The notes: generated by a model from the sequence alone, not told the origin. A DNA stretch of 64,000 nucleotides from JBGAKG01 sp044224495 (GCA_044224495.1 JBGAKG010000010.1:186001-250000); one strand, 5' to 3'; positions 1 to 9,700 are shown, counted from the first letter of the stretch. Program-made: numbers and translations.

Positions 1-44
1 CGGTCGCCATCGCAGGCGGCTTCTACTGGTGGCTCGGGCGATGA
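1..44 (+). CDS. 3' end of an unidentified, probably membrane, protein (partial)
   Basis: The first bases read as an open frame beginning at base 3 that ends in a TGA at 42-44 and encodes a hydrophobic, aromatic C-terminus (VAIAGGFYWWLGR). The TGA overlaps the ATG of the next gene in an ATGA junction, the coupling pattern used repeatedly in this window, which is the main reason for believing it is the tail of a real gene. The residues look like the end of a transmembrane helix followed by a positive charge. Nothing more can be said because the rest lies outside the window. Confidence 0.5.
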   Translation, partial: VAIAGGFYWWLGR

Positions 45-604
45 AGCGCGCGCTCGCGGCATTCGTCCTGATCGCGGCGTGCGCGCCCGCGGAGTCGACG
101 CCGAGCACGGTGGCCGTTCCAGCCGTCTCCGCCGCTCCGCTCGGCGCCCCCACGCCGAGTGCGACGACGCACGCGCCGGCGGGGGGCTCGATCCTCCCGA
201 TCCGCATCGTCGACGATCGCCTCGAGCTCGGCATGTCGCCGTCGTTCGCGAGCGGGAAGGACGAGCTCCTCGCATCGCCCGAGAACGACTCGTGGCTCGC
301 GACGGTGGTGGACTACCTCTCGCGTCACCCCGAGGTCACGAAGCTCCGGATCGAAGGTCACACCGACGGCCAGGGCGCGAGCGCGTTCGACGATCAACTG
401 AGCCAGGCCCGCGCGGATCGGCTGGTGGGGGCGCTCGTCGATCGCGGCGTCCCGACCGGGCGCCTCCACCCGATCGGCTATGGCAAGACGCGGCCGATCG
501 CGCCGAACACCACGGCGGAGGGGCGCGCGGCGAACCGCCGGATCGAGCTCCACGTCGAGGAGCTGTCGGGAGCGCCGCTCGCGGGTCGCAAGCCGCCCCC
601 GTGA
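41..604 (+). CDS. OmpA-family peptidoglycan-binding lipoprotein
   Basis: A 187-aa lipoprotein with a short signal peptide ending in a lipobox (VLIAAC, Cys14), a Ser/Thr/Pro/Ala linker to about residue 55, and a C-terminal OmpA domain. The domain shows the family hallmarks: a segment resembling the FxxGxxxL entry, IEGHTDGQG, and a closing NRRIELHV strand, with the conserved Asp and Arg that in this family bind diaminopimelate of peptidoglycan. It should sit in the outer membrane or periplasm and tether it to the wall. The start at 41 is preferred to an in-frame one at 29 because it puts a basic MKR directly before the hydrophobic core and overlaps the upstream stop by ATGA. The operon partner is the truncated gene at the window edge. 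Confidence 0.9.
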   Translation: MKRALAAFVLIAACAPAESTPSTVAVPAVSAAPLGAPTPSATTHAPAGGSILPIRIVDDRLELGMSPSFASGKDELLASPENDSWLATVVDYLSRHPEVTKLRIEGHTDGQGASAFDDQLSQARADRLVGALVDRGVPTGRLHPIGYGKTRPIAPNTTAEGRAANRRIELHVEELSGAPLAGRKPPP

Positions 605-607
605 GCT

Positions 608-1426
608 TCAGTTCGTCGTCCCGAGCGTGCTCGCGCCGATCGACCAGTCCGCCGCGACGTTTCCGTCGGGGCCCTTCTTCCGTGAGACCGTCGATCCGCT
701 CGCGCTCGTTCCGACGCCGAGCCAGTCGACGGAGATCGGCTCCGCGAGCTCGTTCGTCGCGCACGGGTTGCCCCCGCAGTTCGCGGGGAGCCATGCGCCC
801 GCTTTCTGGAGCGCCATCACCTCGGTCGCGAAGCCCGAGCCCGACGCGAGCCCGTTGCGATAGAACGGTACGCCGTCCGCGATCGTCTTGTCCGGGCGGC
901 GCAGCACGATCACGCGGCCCGAGAACGTGATGCCGGTGGCGCCACCGACGACGTCCCACGCGCTCGCGTAGCACGCCCCGTTCGAGCACGTCGTCTTCGA
1001 CGCGGTCTCGTTCACGAGGCCGCTCGTGGTGCCGAGGTGCACGACGATGGTCTCTCCCGGCGTCACGGTGATCGCCGGGAGCGTCGCGAGGACGACGGGG
1101 TTCGTCACGTCCTGCTCGATCGTCCAGCCCGCGAGCGAGCCGCTCCCGAGCGCGGTGAGCTCGACGAGATCGGCTCCCCCGCTGACGTTGGGAGCGACCT
1201 CGGAGAGCTGGGCGAGCGGAGGAAGAACCGGGTTCGCGTCGGTGCCGCCGCCGTCGGTCGAGGTCGGCACCTCGTCGATCGCGTCGGGGAGCTCGGTGAC
1301 GTCGTTCCCGGCGTCCGCACCCCCCGAGTCACCGAGCCCGATCACGCCGGGGGCGTAACCGCTGCAGCCAGCGACGAAACCGAGGATCCCGAGGGAAAGC
1401 GCGAAGGAACGGCAGAAAAGAGCCAT
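608..1426 (-). CDS. Lamin-tail-domain (LTD) lipoprotein
   Basis: A 272-aa predicted lipoprotein: signal peptide with lipobox FVAGC (Cys21), an Asp/Ala/Gly/Thr-rich linker to about residue 68, then a single globular domain. Its start (LSEVAPNVSGGADLVEL) followed by LAGWTIEQD and a strand ending in VTPGETIVVHLG is the pattern of bacterial lamin-tail immunoglobulin-like domains, where an E-x-x-L strand and a G-W turn are conserved. Two cysteines (CSNGAC) and another pair (CGGNPC) could form disulfides outside the cytoplasm. LTD domains in secreted bacterial proteins are usually adhesion or surface modules; the role here is unknown. It lies tail-to-tail with the OmpA gene, three bases apart. Confidence 0.75.
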   Translation of the reverse strand: MALFCRSFALSLGILGFVAGCSGYAPGVIGLGDSGGADAGNDVTELPDAIDEVPTSTDGGGTDANPVLPPLAQLSEVAPNVSGGADLVELTALGSGSLAGWTIEQDVTNPVVLATLPAITVTPGETIVVHLGTTSGLVNETASKTTCSNGACYASAWDVVGGATGITFSGRVIVLRRPDKTIADGVPFYRNGLASGSGFATEVMALQKAGAWLPANCGGNPCATNELAEPISVDWLGVGTSASGSTVSRKKGPDGNVAADWSIGASTLGTTN

Positions 1427-1475
1427 GTGCGTCTTACGGTGAGAACAGTCTACACGTTCCCTCCCGCGCGGAGCC

Positions 1476-2438
1476 TCACGGCACGTTGACGTAGGTCGTC
1501 TTGTCGGACGGATTCACCATCACGGTCGCCGGGCTCCACGTCTGCTGGCCGCCGGCCTTCGTCGCCGCGCTCACGCCGGTCGTGTAAGCGACGCCACCGG
1601 AGTCCTTGTACTCCTTGCCGTTGAAGACGAAGACGAACGCCGCTTTGGAGCCCGTCTTCAGCAGCGACGTGTGCGGGAGCTTCTTGCCCGCTCCGATGAA
1701 CTCGGAGAGCGTGAACGTGCACGTGGTCGACGAGCTCGTGCAGTTCGGGAGCGCCATCTCGGCCCAGATCCAGCCGGAGCCCTTCACCGTCACCTTCGAC
1801 TTGTCCCACGTTCCGGCGCCGAGCTGCGTCAGGTCGATCGTGAGCTGCAGATCGGTCGTGCCGCCCGCGGGGATCGTCATCCCCTTCGCGTCGATGTCGG
1901 CGGTCGCGCCCGGTGCCACGTTGAAGGCCCCGTTCGCACCTTCCCAGAGCCAGCCGTTGCCGTAGTCGGTCTGGTACATCACGTCGTTCAGGCCGTACTC
2001 GTAGGCGTCCGGCGTGCCGGTCGGCGGGATCGCGAAGACGGTGATGCCCCACTTGTGATCGCCGGCCGTCGCGCCCTTGGGCTCGTGGCCGCCGACGTCC
2101 CACCCGCCGTCGTCGTAGAGCGGCGCCCACGGGCCCGTCCAGTTGGGGTCGCGCGTCACGAGGCGCGTGGTCGCGTCGTACTTCATCGAGCCCTTCCACG
2201 CGAGCTCGCCCGCGCCGTAGAGCTTGTTCGCGGTGTCGTCGACGCTGAAGTTGATCGCGATCGCGCCCGCGGGCCGCGGGAAGCCGGTCACGTCGGGCGC
2301 GGCGTCCACCACGCCGGTGTCCGTTCCGGTCTCGACGGCGACGTCGGGCGGACCGGCCTCGGGGGGCGTGGTGGTGTCATCCGTGCTGCAGGCGACGGCG
2401 AAGGCGGCGGTAGCGAGCGCAAACACGACGGTTCTCAT
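1476..2438 (-). CDS. Lipoprotein of unknown function
   Basis: A 320-aa product with signal peptide and lipobox FAVAC (Cys17), then a Thr/Asp/Pro linker to about residue 50. The mature domain is rich in Trp, Gly, Asp and Tyr (for example WTGPWAPLYDDGGWDVGG) and seems all-beta, with two cysteines (NCTSSSTTC) likely disulfide-bonded. The spacing of aromatics could suit a carbohydrate-binding or starch-binding-like fold, but I do not recognise a named family. It ends 49 bases before the LTD lipoprotein gene on the same strand, so the two may be cotranscribed. A palindrome-containing intergenic region separates it from a divergent lipoprotein gene. Confidence 0.8.
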   Translation of the reverse strand: MRTVVFALATAAFAVACSTDDTTTPPEAGPPDVAVETGTDTGVVDAAPDVTGFPRPAGAIAINFSVDDTANKLYGAGELAWKGSMKYDATTRLVTRDPNWTGPWAPLYDDGGWDVGGHEPKGATAGDHKWGITVFAIPPTGTPDAYEYGLNDVMYQTDYGNGWLWEGANGAFNVAPGATADIDAKGMTIPAGGTTDLQLTIDLTQLGAGTWDKSKVTVKGSGWIWAEMALPNCTSSSTTCTFTLSEFIGAGKKLPHTSLLKTGSKAAFVFVFNGKEYKDSGGVAYTTGVSAATKAGGQQTWSPATVMVNPSDKTTYVNVP

Positions 2439-2555
2439 GCTGCGTGCGCACTACAACATCCGTGCCTCGCGAAACGCGGGCCAATCCCGAGGTTTGCGAC
2501 GTAAGCCTCTGCAGCGAATGCGCGAAATTCCAATTTTTGCGTCGGCGTCGCGGTC

Positions 2556-2567
2556 GCTTACGTAAGC
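2556..2567. repeat. Perfect 12-bp palindrome in divergent lipoprotein promoter region
   Basis: GCTTACGTAAGC at 2556-2567 is a perfect palindrome lying between two divergently transcribed lipoprotein genes (starts 2438 minus and 2613 plus). The half-site ACGTAAGCC recurs as a direct repeat at 2499-2507 and 2560-2568. Such a palindrome plus half-site arrangement in a shared promoter region fits a regulator-binding site, but no cognate regulator is evident. The rest of the 174-base interval holds nothing else I can assign. Confidence 0.4.
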
Positions 2568-2612
2568 CCTCGCGCGCTGGTCGACGATCGCAGTGTCCTT
2601 AGAATCCGGTGG

Positions 2613-3356
2613 ATGAAGATCCCCGTTTGGTCGCTGATCCTTGCCCTCGGCGCTTCGGTCGCCGCCTGCACGACCTCGAGCGCGACGCCGTCGAACGGCA
2701 CCCCCGATGGCGGAACCTCGGCTTCGGGGACCACGTGCGTCGGCGTCCTGCAGTGCGCCGGCAATTGCGCCGATACCGACGAGGCATGCATCCAGGGATG
2801 CATCGATCACGCGAGCCCGAGCAGTCGCCCGATCGCGACGGCGCTTCGTCAATGCATCGGCAACAACGCATGCACGGATGCCGACTGCCTCAATGCAAAG
2901 TGCAAGACCGAGCTCGACAGTTGCCTCGGCGATCAACCCGAGCAACAGGGCACGCCGCCGACGGGAACGACCCCCACGGGCTCCGTGCCGGCTTCGTTGG
3001 TCGGCACGTGGTCGTCCGTGGGACTCACGACGGGCGTCTCGTGGACGTTCGAGGCCGATGGGCAAACGACCACGGCGTACTCGAACGAGACCAGCATCGC
3101 GTCGTGCACGTACAGGACGGAGGTCGCATCGTCCGGCGTCACCACGGCGGGTCCCGACACGTACGTCTACCATCGGACGTCGGGCACGCAGACGTTCAAG
3201 CAGTGCACGAACGTGAAGAGCTCGCCGATGGGCGTCGCGGATTTGAAGTACCGCTACGTGCTCTCCACCTACGAAGACAACACGCCCAAGCTCACCATCT
3301 ACTTCATCGAGGAGAACGGGACCGTCAGCACGTACGGGACCGACATGCACCGCTGA
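2613..3356 (+). CDS. Cysteine-rich lipoprotein with lipocalin-like C-terminal domain
   Basis: A 247-aa lipoprotein with lipobox SVAAC (Cys19). Residues about 40-105 carry eight or so cysteines in CxxxC/CxxxxC spacing (for example CAGNC, CIQGCI, CIGNNAC, CKTELDSC), a helical disulfide-rich pattern frequent in myxobacterial lipoproteins. After a Thr/Pro linker, residues from about 125 form a beta-rich domain beginning LVGTWSSVG and containing WTFEADGQTTT, which looks like a small lipocalin-type barrel (the 'GTW' opening is typical). The partner and ligand are unknown. It is transcribed divergently from the preceding lipoprotein gene and is followed by the LuxR-type regulator on the same strand. 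Confidence 0.8.
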   Translation: MKIPVWSLILALGASVAACTTSSATPSNGTPDGGTSASGTTCVGVLQCAGNCADTDEACIQGCIDHASPSSRPIATALRQCIGNNACTDADCLNAKCKTELDSCLGDQPEQQGTPPTGTTPTGSVPASLVGTWSSVGLTTGVSWTFEADGQTTTAYSNETSIASCTYRTEVASSGVTTAGPDTYVYHRTSGTQTFKQCTNVKSSPMGVADLKYRYVLSTYEDNTPKLTIYFIEENGTVSTYGTDMHR

Positions 3357-3440
3357 CGCCGACGCCGGACGCCAACCGTTCGGTATGGCCGATCATGTGA
3401 GCTGGATGGGCCCGTGCGGTCGTGGTTCTGTGACCAAGCG

Positions 3441-4427
3441 ATGGACGCGGAGCAAGTACTCGATTGTCTGGCCACCGGTTACCGACTCGATCTGGATGGC
3501 TCGACCTACGTGAAACAGCTCGTCGAACGCGCCGCACCGCTGATGGACGGCGGGCTCGGCGTGCTCGCGTACACCTACGACGCGAGCGACGGCGAAGCGC
3601 GGGTCGAGCACATCGCGGCGTCGGACCGCTTCGACTTCGAGTGGTTCCGGCCGTTCACCGCGGCGATCAAGAACGCGACCGGGCGCGATCGCGAACCGGT
3701 CGGCTTCCGCGCGTGGCGCCACATGACGTCGGGCCAGGCGAGCCGCATCCCAGCGATGAAGGCTCTGCTCCCGCACTTCGCGCACCTCGGTGGCGCGTGC
3801 GACACGTTCGCGATCAACGCGTTGGATGCGAGCGGCAGAGGCCTCTGGATCGGCGCTCCGCTCCGCTCCACCGCCCGCATCGCAAGCGGCCGCATGGCGC
3901 TCGGCTCTCGACTGGCCGCGCATCTCACGGCGGCGGTGCGCCTGCGCCGCGGTCCCGTCACGAAGCGTGCGGCGGTGCTCGCGCCCGGCGGTGAGATGCT
4001 GCACGCGGAGGCCGATGCCACGATCGTCGCGTCACGAGACGTGCTGCGGCACGCAACGCTCGAGTTCGATCGCGCGCGTTCGAAGCAGCGGCGCTCCGAC
4101 GTCGATGCTTCCACCCGCCGCTGGCGGCCCCTCGTGAGCTCGCGCTGGTCGTTGCTCGACGACTTCGACACCGATGGCCGTCGCTTCGTCGTGGCCGTGG
4201 AGAATCGCCCGCCGACGCGTCCGCTGACGACGGAGCTGAGCGAGCGAGAGCAGCAAGTCGTGACCCATGCTCACCTCGGCCGGACGAACAAGGAGATCGC
4301 CTACGAGCTAGGTCTCGCGGCGTCGACGGTTCGCGTCTTGCTTCACCGAGCGGCGGTGAAGATGGGAGTCGAAACGCGAGAGGAGCTCATCGCGAAGCTC
4401 GATGCGATGGGCCCCGCGCGGCACTGA
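3441..4427 (+). CDS. LuxR-type HTH regulator without receiver domain
   Basis: About 328 aa with a C-terminal LuxR/GerE helix-turn-helix: ELSEREQQVVTHAHLGRTN, then NKEIAYELGLAASTVRVLL, with the conserved E-R-E and K-E-I-A residues. The preceding 250 residues are not a response-regulator receiver or PAS I can name; they include a motif (WSLLDDFDTDGRRFVVAVEN) that recurs in the regulator at 60.4-61.3 kb, so the two are paralogs of one family of 'solo' LuxR proteins. The start is uncertain: ATG 3441 is chosen, while GTG 3414 in frame would add nine residues; neither has a convincing Shine-Dalgarno. Ligand and targets are unknown. Confidence 0.85.
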   Translation: MDAEQVLDCLATGYRLDLDGSTYVKQLVERAAPLMDGGLGVLAYTYDASDGEARVEHIAASDRFDFEWFRPFTAAIKNATGRDREPVGFRAWRHMTSGQASRIPAMKALLPHFAHLGGACDTFAINALDASGRGLWIGAPLRSTARIASGRMALGSRLAAHLTAAVRLRRGPVTKRAAVLAPGGEMLHAEADATIVASRDVLRHATLEFDRARSKQRRSDVDASTRRWRPLVSSRWSLLDDFDTDGRRFVVAVENRPPTRPLTTELSEREQQVVTHAHLGRTNKEIAYELGLAASTVRVLLHRAAVKMGVETREELIAKLDAMGPARH

Positions 4428-4508
4428 GTGCGCCGCGCCACCCCTCAGCGAGCAGAGACACGACCGTTCGCGATTGCGACGCGAGCGCCCGTCGTTCATG
4501 CTCCCCGC

Positions 4509-4868
4509 GTGAGGTTTGGCGCGTTCGTTCTCCTTACGCTCGTCGCGTGCGGTGGCGCAGTGGCCACCAACGTCGACATCGATCCGAGCGCCCCCTCGTG
4601 TCGGACGTTCGACTCGCAGCAAGTATGTTCCGAGCGCAAGGACTGCATCTGGCTCGCGGCCAAGCCGGACCCGTGTCATGTCACGGACGACGTTCGGCTC
4701 GATTTGCTCGAGCAGCCGGTCTGCGTCCCGCGCGACGCGCAGTCGAACGTTCCGCTCGTGTGTTCCTCCGATGGATCGTGCCCCCACCGCGAGCGGTGCA
4801 TGAGCATCATCGTCGGCGGCAGTTGCTCGTCCACGCACCAATCGCTGTGCCTGGGGCTGCCCCCGTGA
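4509..4868 (+). CDS. Small cysteine-rich lipoprotein
   Basis: The frame is open from GTG 4428, but the GTG at 4509 gives a textbook short signal peptide (MRFGAFVLLTLVAC, lipobox Cys14), so the mature protein is about 106 aa. It contains some ten cysteines evenly spaced over a non-repetitive sequence (SCRTF, VCSER, DCIWL, PCHV, VCVPR, CSSDGSC, RCM, SC, LC), indicating a compact disulfide-stabilised exported domain. I do not recognise a family. It follows the LuxR-type gene on the same strand with an 81-base gap. Confidence 0.7.
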   Translation: MRFGAFVLLTLVACGGAVATNVDIDPSAPSCRTFDSQQVCSERKDCIWLAAKPDPCHVTDDVRLDLLEQPVCVPRDAQSNVPLVCSSDGSCPHRERCMSIIVGGSCSSTHQSLCLGLPP

Positions 4869-4968
4869 ACGGAACCCGCGCATGCCATGGCGATCCTCGT
4901 CGTGACCGCGTGCGCTCCTGCTTCGCCGTGATTGGAGGAAGCGGACACTCGTCGTAGCCTTCGGCCCC

Positions 4969-6117
4969 ATGAGTGGCGAATCCCTCCGCGTTCCGGGCCT
5001 CCTCTTCATCGATGTCCCCGACAAATCCGGCGAGTCGATCGTGCACGCGGGGCCCTCGGTGGGGTGGGTCGTGCCACGCGGGCTTCGCACGTGGAGCCGC
5101 GAGATCACGGTGGTCTCGCGCGTGGAGCTCAGCGAGTCCGTTCGCGCCGAGCTGAAGCTCGGGCTCCCCGAGGAGCTCCCCGCCGTCACCACGCTCCCTC
5201 ACGCCCGACGAGCCGCGGCCGCGAGCTCGCTCCTCGCCGTCGAGCCGGCGCTGGTCGAGCCGCTGCTCGCGAAGGGGGTCCGCCTCCACACCATCGGATT
5301 CGATCGCGTCACCGCGGACCTCTTCTACTTCGCGAAAGGTGGCAAGGGCCCGTCCGTCAACGTGCAGGGCAACCTGTTCGAGATGATCGCCCCCGCGCTG
5401 AGCCTCTCGCCGGAAGAGGGGACGCTCGAGGAGTGCCTCGACGGGCTCATCGACCGGATCCTGGCGGAGCTCTCGGGAGGAACGCTGACGGAGGAGAGCG
5501 TCGAGCTCGCGGCCGCGCTCAGCGCGGTCGGCGAGGGCATCCAGTCATCGACGGAGAAGATGCAAGCGCTGGAGGGCTACCTCGTCCTCGCCGAGAGTCG
5601 TGCCAGCGAGCACGAGGCGCACGCGCGTGAAGTCGCGAAGGCGATCGAGGACGCAACGCGCAGGGGGCGCGTCGTGGTCGGAGTGCCGCGGATCGGAGTC
5701 CTGCATCGAAGGGTGCAAGCGGCGCTCGAGATTCAGTACGACGACGGTGAGTCCGGCGAGCGGCGCCGGCTCACGCTGCCGGAGCGCAGCCGCTGGTCCA
5801 CCGGGCTCGATCCCGAGGAGAGCGCGCCGAAGACGATTGCGCCGCCCCCGCCCGGCGCCCCGGCGAAGCCCGAGGTCCCGCCACCGAACGTGTTCGTCGG
5901 CTCCGTGCGCCTCGAGCCGATGCGGATCCCCAAGCTCGCGCGTCGCATCTCGAGCATGCTCGTCGATCACCTCTCCACCCAGCCGGGAGCCGACGTGACG
6001 GTGACCCTCGAAATCCGCGCAACGGCGCCCAACGGCCTCCGCGAGGGGGTCGTGCGCACCGTGTCCGACGCGGCGAAGAAGTTGAACTTCAGCGTCGCGC
6101 GCTTCGACCGAGAGTGA
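4969..6117 (+). CDS. Conserved-type cytoplasmic protein of unknown function
   Basis: A 382-aa protein without signal peptide or membrane segment. Residues 1-75 look beta-rich, 100-235 mostly helical with a charged helix near 185-220 (possible coiled coil), and a Pro-rich linker (APPPPGAPAKPEVPPPN) precedes a C-terminal domain of about 85 residues. The last segment, VTLEIRATAPNGLREGVVRT followed by a short helix and strand, resembles the end of DUF499-type ATP-binding proteins, but no ATPase motif is present here, so it may be only the shared C-terminal module. It stands alone between lipoprotein genes and converges on the small lipoprotein gene at 6145. Confidence 0.75.
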   Translation: MSGESLRVPGLLFIDVPDKSGESIVHAGPSVGWVVPRGLRTWSREITVVSRVELSESVRAELKLGLPEELPAVTTLPHARRAAAASSLLAVEPALVEPLLAKGVRLHTIGFDRVTADLFYFAKGGKGPSVNVQGNLFEMIAPALSLSPEEGTLEECLDGLIDRILAELSGGTLTEESVELAAALSAVGEGIQSSTEKMQALEGYLVLAESRASEHEAHAREVAKAIEDATRRGRVVVGVPRIGVLHRRVQAALEIQYDDGESGERRRLTLPERSRWSTGLDPEESAPKTIAPPPPGAPAKPEVPPPNVFVGSVRLEPMRIPKLARRISSMLVDHLSTQPGADVTVTLEIRATAPNGLREGVVRTVSDAAKKLNFSVARFDRE

Positions 6118-6144
6118 GTTGGGGCGTCTTCGGGCGCCGTGCGT

Positions 6145-6447
6145 CTATTGGCACCCACCGTCGATACAGGAACCGGCATCTGCGCAGCAAGGACGGTTGG
6201 GAAGCGAGCACGCCGAAAGGTGCTGGTAGCAAGTATCCGTACAGACGAAGTTCACCGCGAACCCGGAACAACACTGGAGGGGGTCGCCCGGTTTGCGGCT
6301 GGACCCCGAGGGCAGGCACGTTGCGGCTTCGTTGGACCCGTCCGTCGCAGCATCGGGGAGTGATGCGTCTACGGAGGGATCGGTCGTGCCACCGCAAGCA
6401 ACGGTCAGAACGACGCCGAGGCAGAAGAGGAGGTCGCGTGAGGTCAT
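6145..6447 (-). CDS. Small cysteine-rich lipoprotein
   Basis: A 100-aa lipoprotein with a clear lipobox (VLTVACGG, Cys18), an Asp/Ala-rich linker to about residue 45, and a 55-residue mature domain containing ten cysteines, including two CC pairs (LQCCSGF, RPCCADAG). The spacing suggests a small disulfide-rich domain of the EGF-like or knottin size class, but no specific family can be named. It lies downstream of, and on the same strand as, the RND efflux operon, 35 bases beyond the small protein gene; whether it shares that transcript cannot be told from sequence. Confidence 0.7.
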   Translation of the reverse strand: MTSRDLLFCLGVVLTVACGGTTDPSVDASLPDAATDGSNEAATCLPSGSSRKPGDPLQCCSGFAVNFVCTDTCYQHLSACSLPNRPCCADAGSCIDGGCQ

Positions 6448-6482
6448 TGGCTCTGATCCGTCTTTACACCCAAGCCCGCCGC

Positions 6483-6746
6483 TCAGCCGCCCCGCACGTG
6501 CTCGCGGATGTACGCGTCGAAACCAGCGAAGTCGACGAGACGTCCGCCGCGGAAGTAGACCCCCGCGGACTTGGCCTCCCGAAGCTGGATCCCGAAGCCG
6601 TACCGCGCGACGGCGATGAGGAAGATGAACCCGAACCCACGACCCTCGAGCTTGCGGACGATGTCGCTCGGTGCGACCCCGCGATCGAAGTCGGCGCGAG
6701 CTGCTCGGCCGATCTCTTCGGCCTCGCGCTCGAACGGGGAGCTCAT
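6483..6746 (-). CDS. Small protein coupled to RND pump gene
   Basis: An 87-aa protein whose ATG (6746-6744) overlaps the TGA of the RND pump gene by one base (TGATG), a classic reinitiation junction. It has no signal peptide; the N-terminal half is helical and charged (EREAEEIGRAARADFDRG), followed by FGFIFLIAVARYGFGIQLRE and a short C-terminal helix. The central hydrophobic stretch is short and flanked by charges, so it could be either a buried helix or a marginal membrane helix. I do not recognise a family. Its position as last gene of the TetR-adaptor-pump cluster suggests an accessory role, which is inference. Confidence 0.65.
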   Translation of the reverse strand: MSSPFEREAEEIGRAARADFDRGVAPSDIVRKLEGRGFGFIFLIAVARYGFGIQLREAKSAGVYFRGGRLVDFAGFDAYIREHVRGG

Positions 6747-9700
6747 CACTCCGCCGGCGTCGACGCTTGCTCCGGCGCCGGGCTCGGGCTCTTACCGAAC
6801 CCGAACAGCCGAGCCAACCGCGACTTGCCGCCTTCGATCGTCAGGTAGAACACCGGGACGACGATGAGCGAGAGGAGCGTCGAGCTCACGACGCCACCGA
6901 TGACGGCAATCGCCATCGGCGCGCGGAACTCGCTCCCGTCGCCGTTGGACGTGGCCGTCGGGAGCATGCCCAGGATCATCGCCATGCTGGTCATGAGGAT
7001 CGGGCGCAAGCGCTCCGGTCCCGCTTCCAGCACCGCTTGGAGCGGCGTCTCGCCGTGCTCGCGCACGCGCACGAGCGCGCGGTCGAGCAACAGAATCGCG
7101 TTCTTCGTCACGAGGCCCATGAGCAGGATGATGCCGATGAGCGCACCCATCGCGATCGTCGTCCCCGAGAGGAAGAGACCGACGATGGCTCCGACGAAGG
7201 CGAGCGGGAGCGTCATCATGATCGTGAGCGGGTGGATGAAGCTCTCGAACTGCGACGCGAGCACGATGTAGATGAAGATGACGGCCAGGCCCATCGCGAG
7301 GCCCATGTTGCCGTTCGTCTCGTTCATCTGCCGGATCTGACCGTCGAGGTGGTAGCTCGACCCGGGCGGCATCTTGATCTTGCCGAACGTCGTCTGGAGC
7401 TCGGGCACGATCTCGCCGAGCGCACGGCCCTTCGGGAAGCCCCAGATGACGATCTGGCGCTCGCGGTCTTCGCGCTCGATGACGTTCGGGCCTTCGCCGC
7501 GCTCGACCGTCGCGAGGTCGCCGAGCATCACCGGACCGCGCGGGGTCTGGATCGTCATGCGGAGCACGTCGTCCACGGTGCTGCGGTCGCTCTTCGCGAG
7601 CCGCACGCGGATCGGGATCTCGTCCTTGCCCTGGCGGAGCTTGCCCGCCTCGTCGCCTTCGATGCCGTTGCGGAGCGTCATCGCCACGACCGAGACCGGC
7701 ACGCCAGCGCGCGCGGCCTTGTCGCGGTCGACGGAGACGCGCAGCTCGGGCCGACCCGGGCTGTACTGCTCTTGGACGTCCGTCACGCCGGGCACCTGCT
7801 TGAGCGCCGTCTCGAACTGGCGCGCGAGCGGCTCGAGCTCTTCGTAGGTGGACGCGCGGACCTGGACCATGATCGGTGCCTCGGTCGCGGCGCCTTCGAC
7901 GAAGGGCGGCGGCGAGATGGCGATCTTCGTGTCCTTGCCGAGCGACGCGTAGAGCGCGTCGCGGACCTGATCCTGCAGCTGCGTGAGCGTCTGCTTGCGC
8001 TCGCTCTTGGAGGTGGTGACGACGCGCCACTTCACCTTGTTCGAGTCGCCGTTGGGGCCGACCGTCGAGAGGATGGTGATGAAGTTCTTGTCCTCGAGGA
8101 CCTTCTTCTCCACCGGGGACGTCTGCTCCCACGTGCGGTCGAGCGAGGTGCCGGCCGGGAGCTCGATGTCGACGACGAACTGCCCGCGGTCCTCGGCGTT
8201 GACGAACTCGTTGCCCATCAGGCCGGCGATGCGGCCCATGCCCCAGAGCGAGAAGATCGCGAGCGCGCCGACGATCGCCATGTTGCGCTTGCGCGCGACG
8301 GCCCAGCGCAGGCTCGCGCGGTAGATGCCCTCGATCGCCTGGAAGACCCAGAGGAACGGGCGCTTCAGCGGCAGGAAGGGGTCCTTCGCGCCGGGGACGT
8401 GCGCCTTCGAGAAGCGGCTCGAGAGCATCGGGTCCAGCGTGAACGCGACGAAGAGCGACATGAGCGTCGCGCCGACGATTGTCAGGCCGAACTGGCGGAA
8501 GAACTGACCCACCATGCCGTCCATGAAGGCGACCGGGACGAAGACGGCCACGATCGTGAGCGTGGTCGCGAGGACGCTGAGGCTGATCTCCTTCGTGCCC
8601 TCGAGCGCCGCGGTCTTGGGGTCTTCGCCGCGCTCCAAGTGCTTCGTGATGTTCTCGCGTACGACGACGGCGTCGTCGATGAGTAGGCCGATCGCCAAGC
8701 TCAACCCGAGCAACGTCATCATGTTGAGCGTGAAGTGCATCAGGTACATGACGAAGAACGTCGAGACGACGCTCGTCGGCAGTGCGACCGAGCTGATCAG
8801 CGTGGACCGCAGATCGAGCATGAAGACGAGGATGACGAGGATGGCCATCGCGCCACCGAAGAAGATGGCGACCTCGACCTCGTGCGCGTTCTCGCGGATG
8901 AACTTGGACTGATCGATGATGAGCGCCGGCTTCATCCCGGTCGGGAACGTCGGCTCGATCTGGCCGAGCTTCTCCTGGACCGCGTCGGCGACCTGGACGG
9001 TGTTCTTCCCCGACTGCTTCACGACGTCGAACGAGACTGCCGCTTCGCCGTTGGCGCGGATGCGGGTCTTCAGCTCTTCGTAGTCGTCCTCGACGGCCGC
9101 GATGTCCCCGAGCCGCACGGACGAGCCGTCGGCCGCGGTGGCGACGATGAGGTCGCGGATCTCGTCGACCGTCTTGAACTCGCCGACGGTGCGGACGTTG
9201 ATGTCCTTCGTGCCTTCGGCGAAGTGACCGGCGGGGACGGTGAGGTTCTCCGCCTTGATCGCGTTCATGATCGCGGGCGCGGAGAGCTTCAGCGCGTCGA
9301 TCTTGGCGAGATCGAGCTCGACGTGGACCTCGCGCTCGGCGCCGCCCTTGATGTCGACCGAAGCCACGCCATCGACCTGCTCGAGCGCGGGCTTGATGAC
9401 GTCCTTGGCGAACTTCTGCGTCTCCGCGAGCGTGCGCCCGCTGCCGCTCAGCGTGTAGGTCAAGATGGGCGCGGCGCCGACGTCGAAGCGGTTGATCGCC
9501 GGCTCCTTCACCTCTTGCGGGAGCTTGTAACGGGTCTGGGACACGCGCTCGCGCACCTGCGTCGCGGCGTCCTCGATGTTCACGCCCAGCTTGAAGAGGA
9601 TGATCGTCGTCGAGAGACCCTCGCGCGAGTAGGTCTTCATCCGGTCGATGCCGTTGAGCGACACGACCGAGTCCTCGATCGGCTTCGTGACCAGAGTCTC

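Noticed and set aside
6671..8686. A 671-codon plus-strand open frame opposite the RND pump
   Set aside because: Low-complexity Arg/Glu/Asp/His product; the opposite strand has an unmistakable HAE1 pump.
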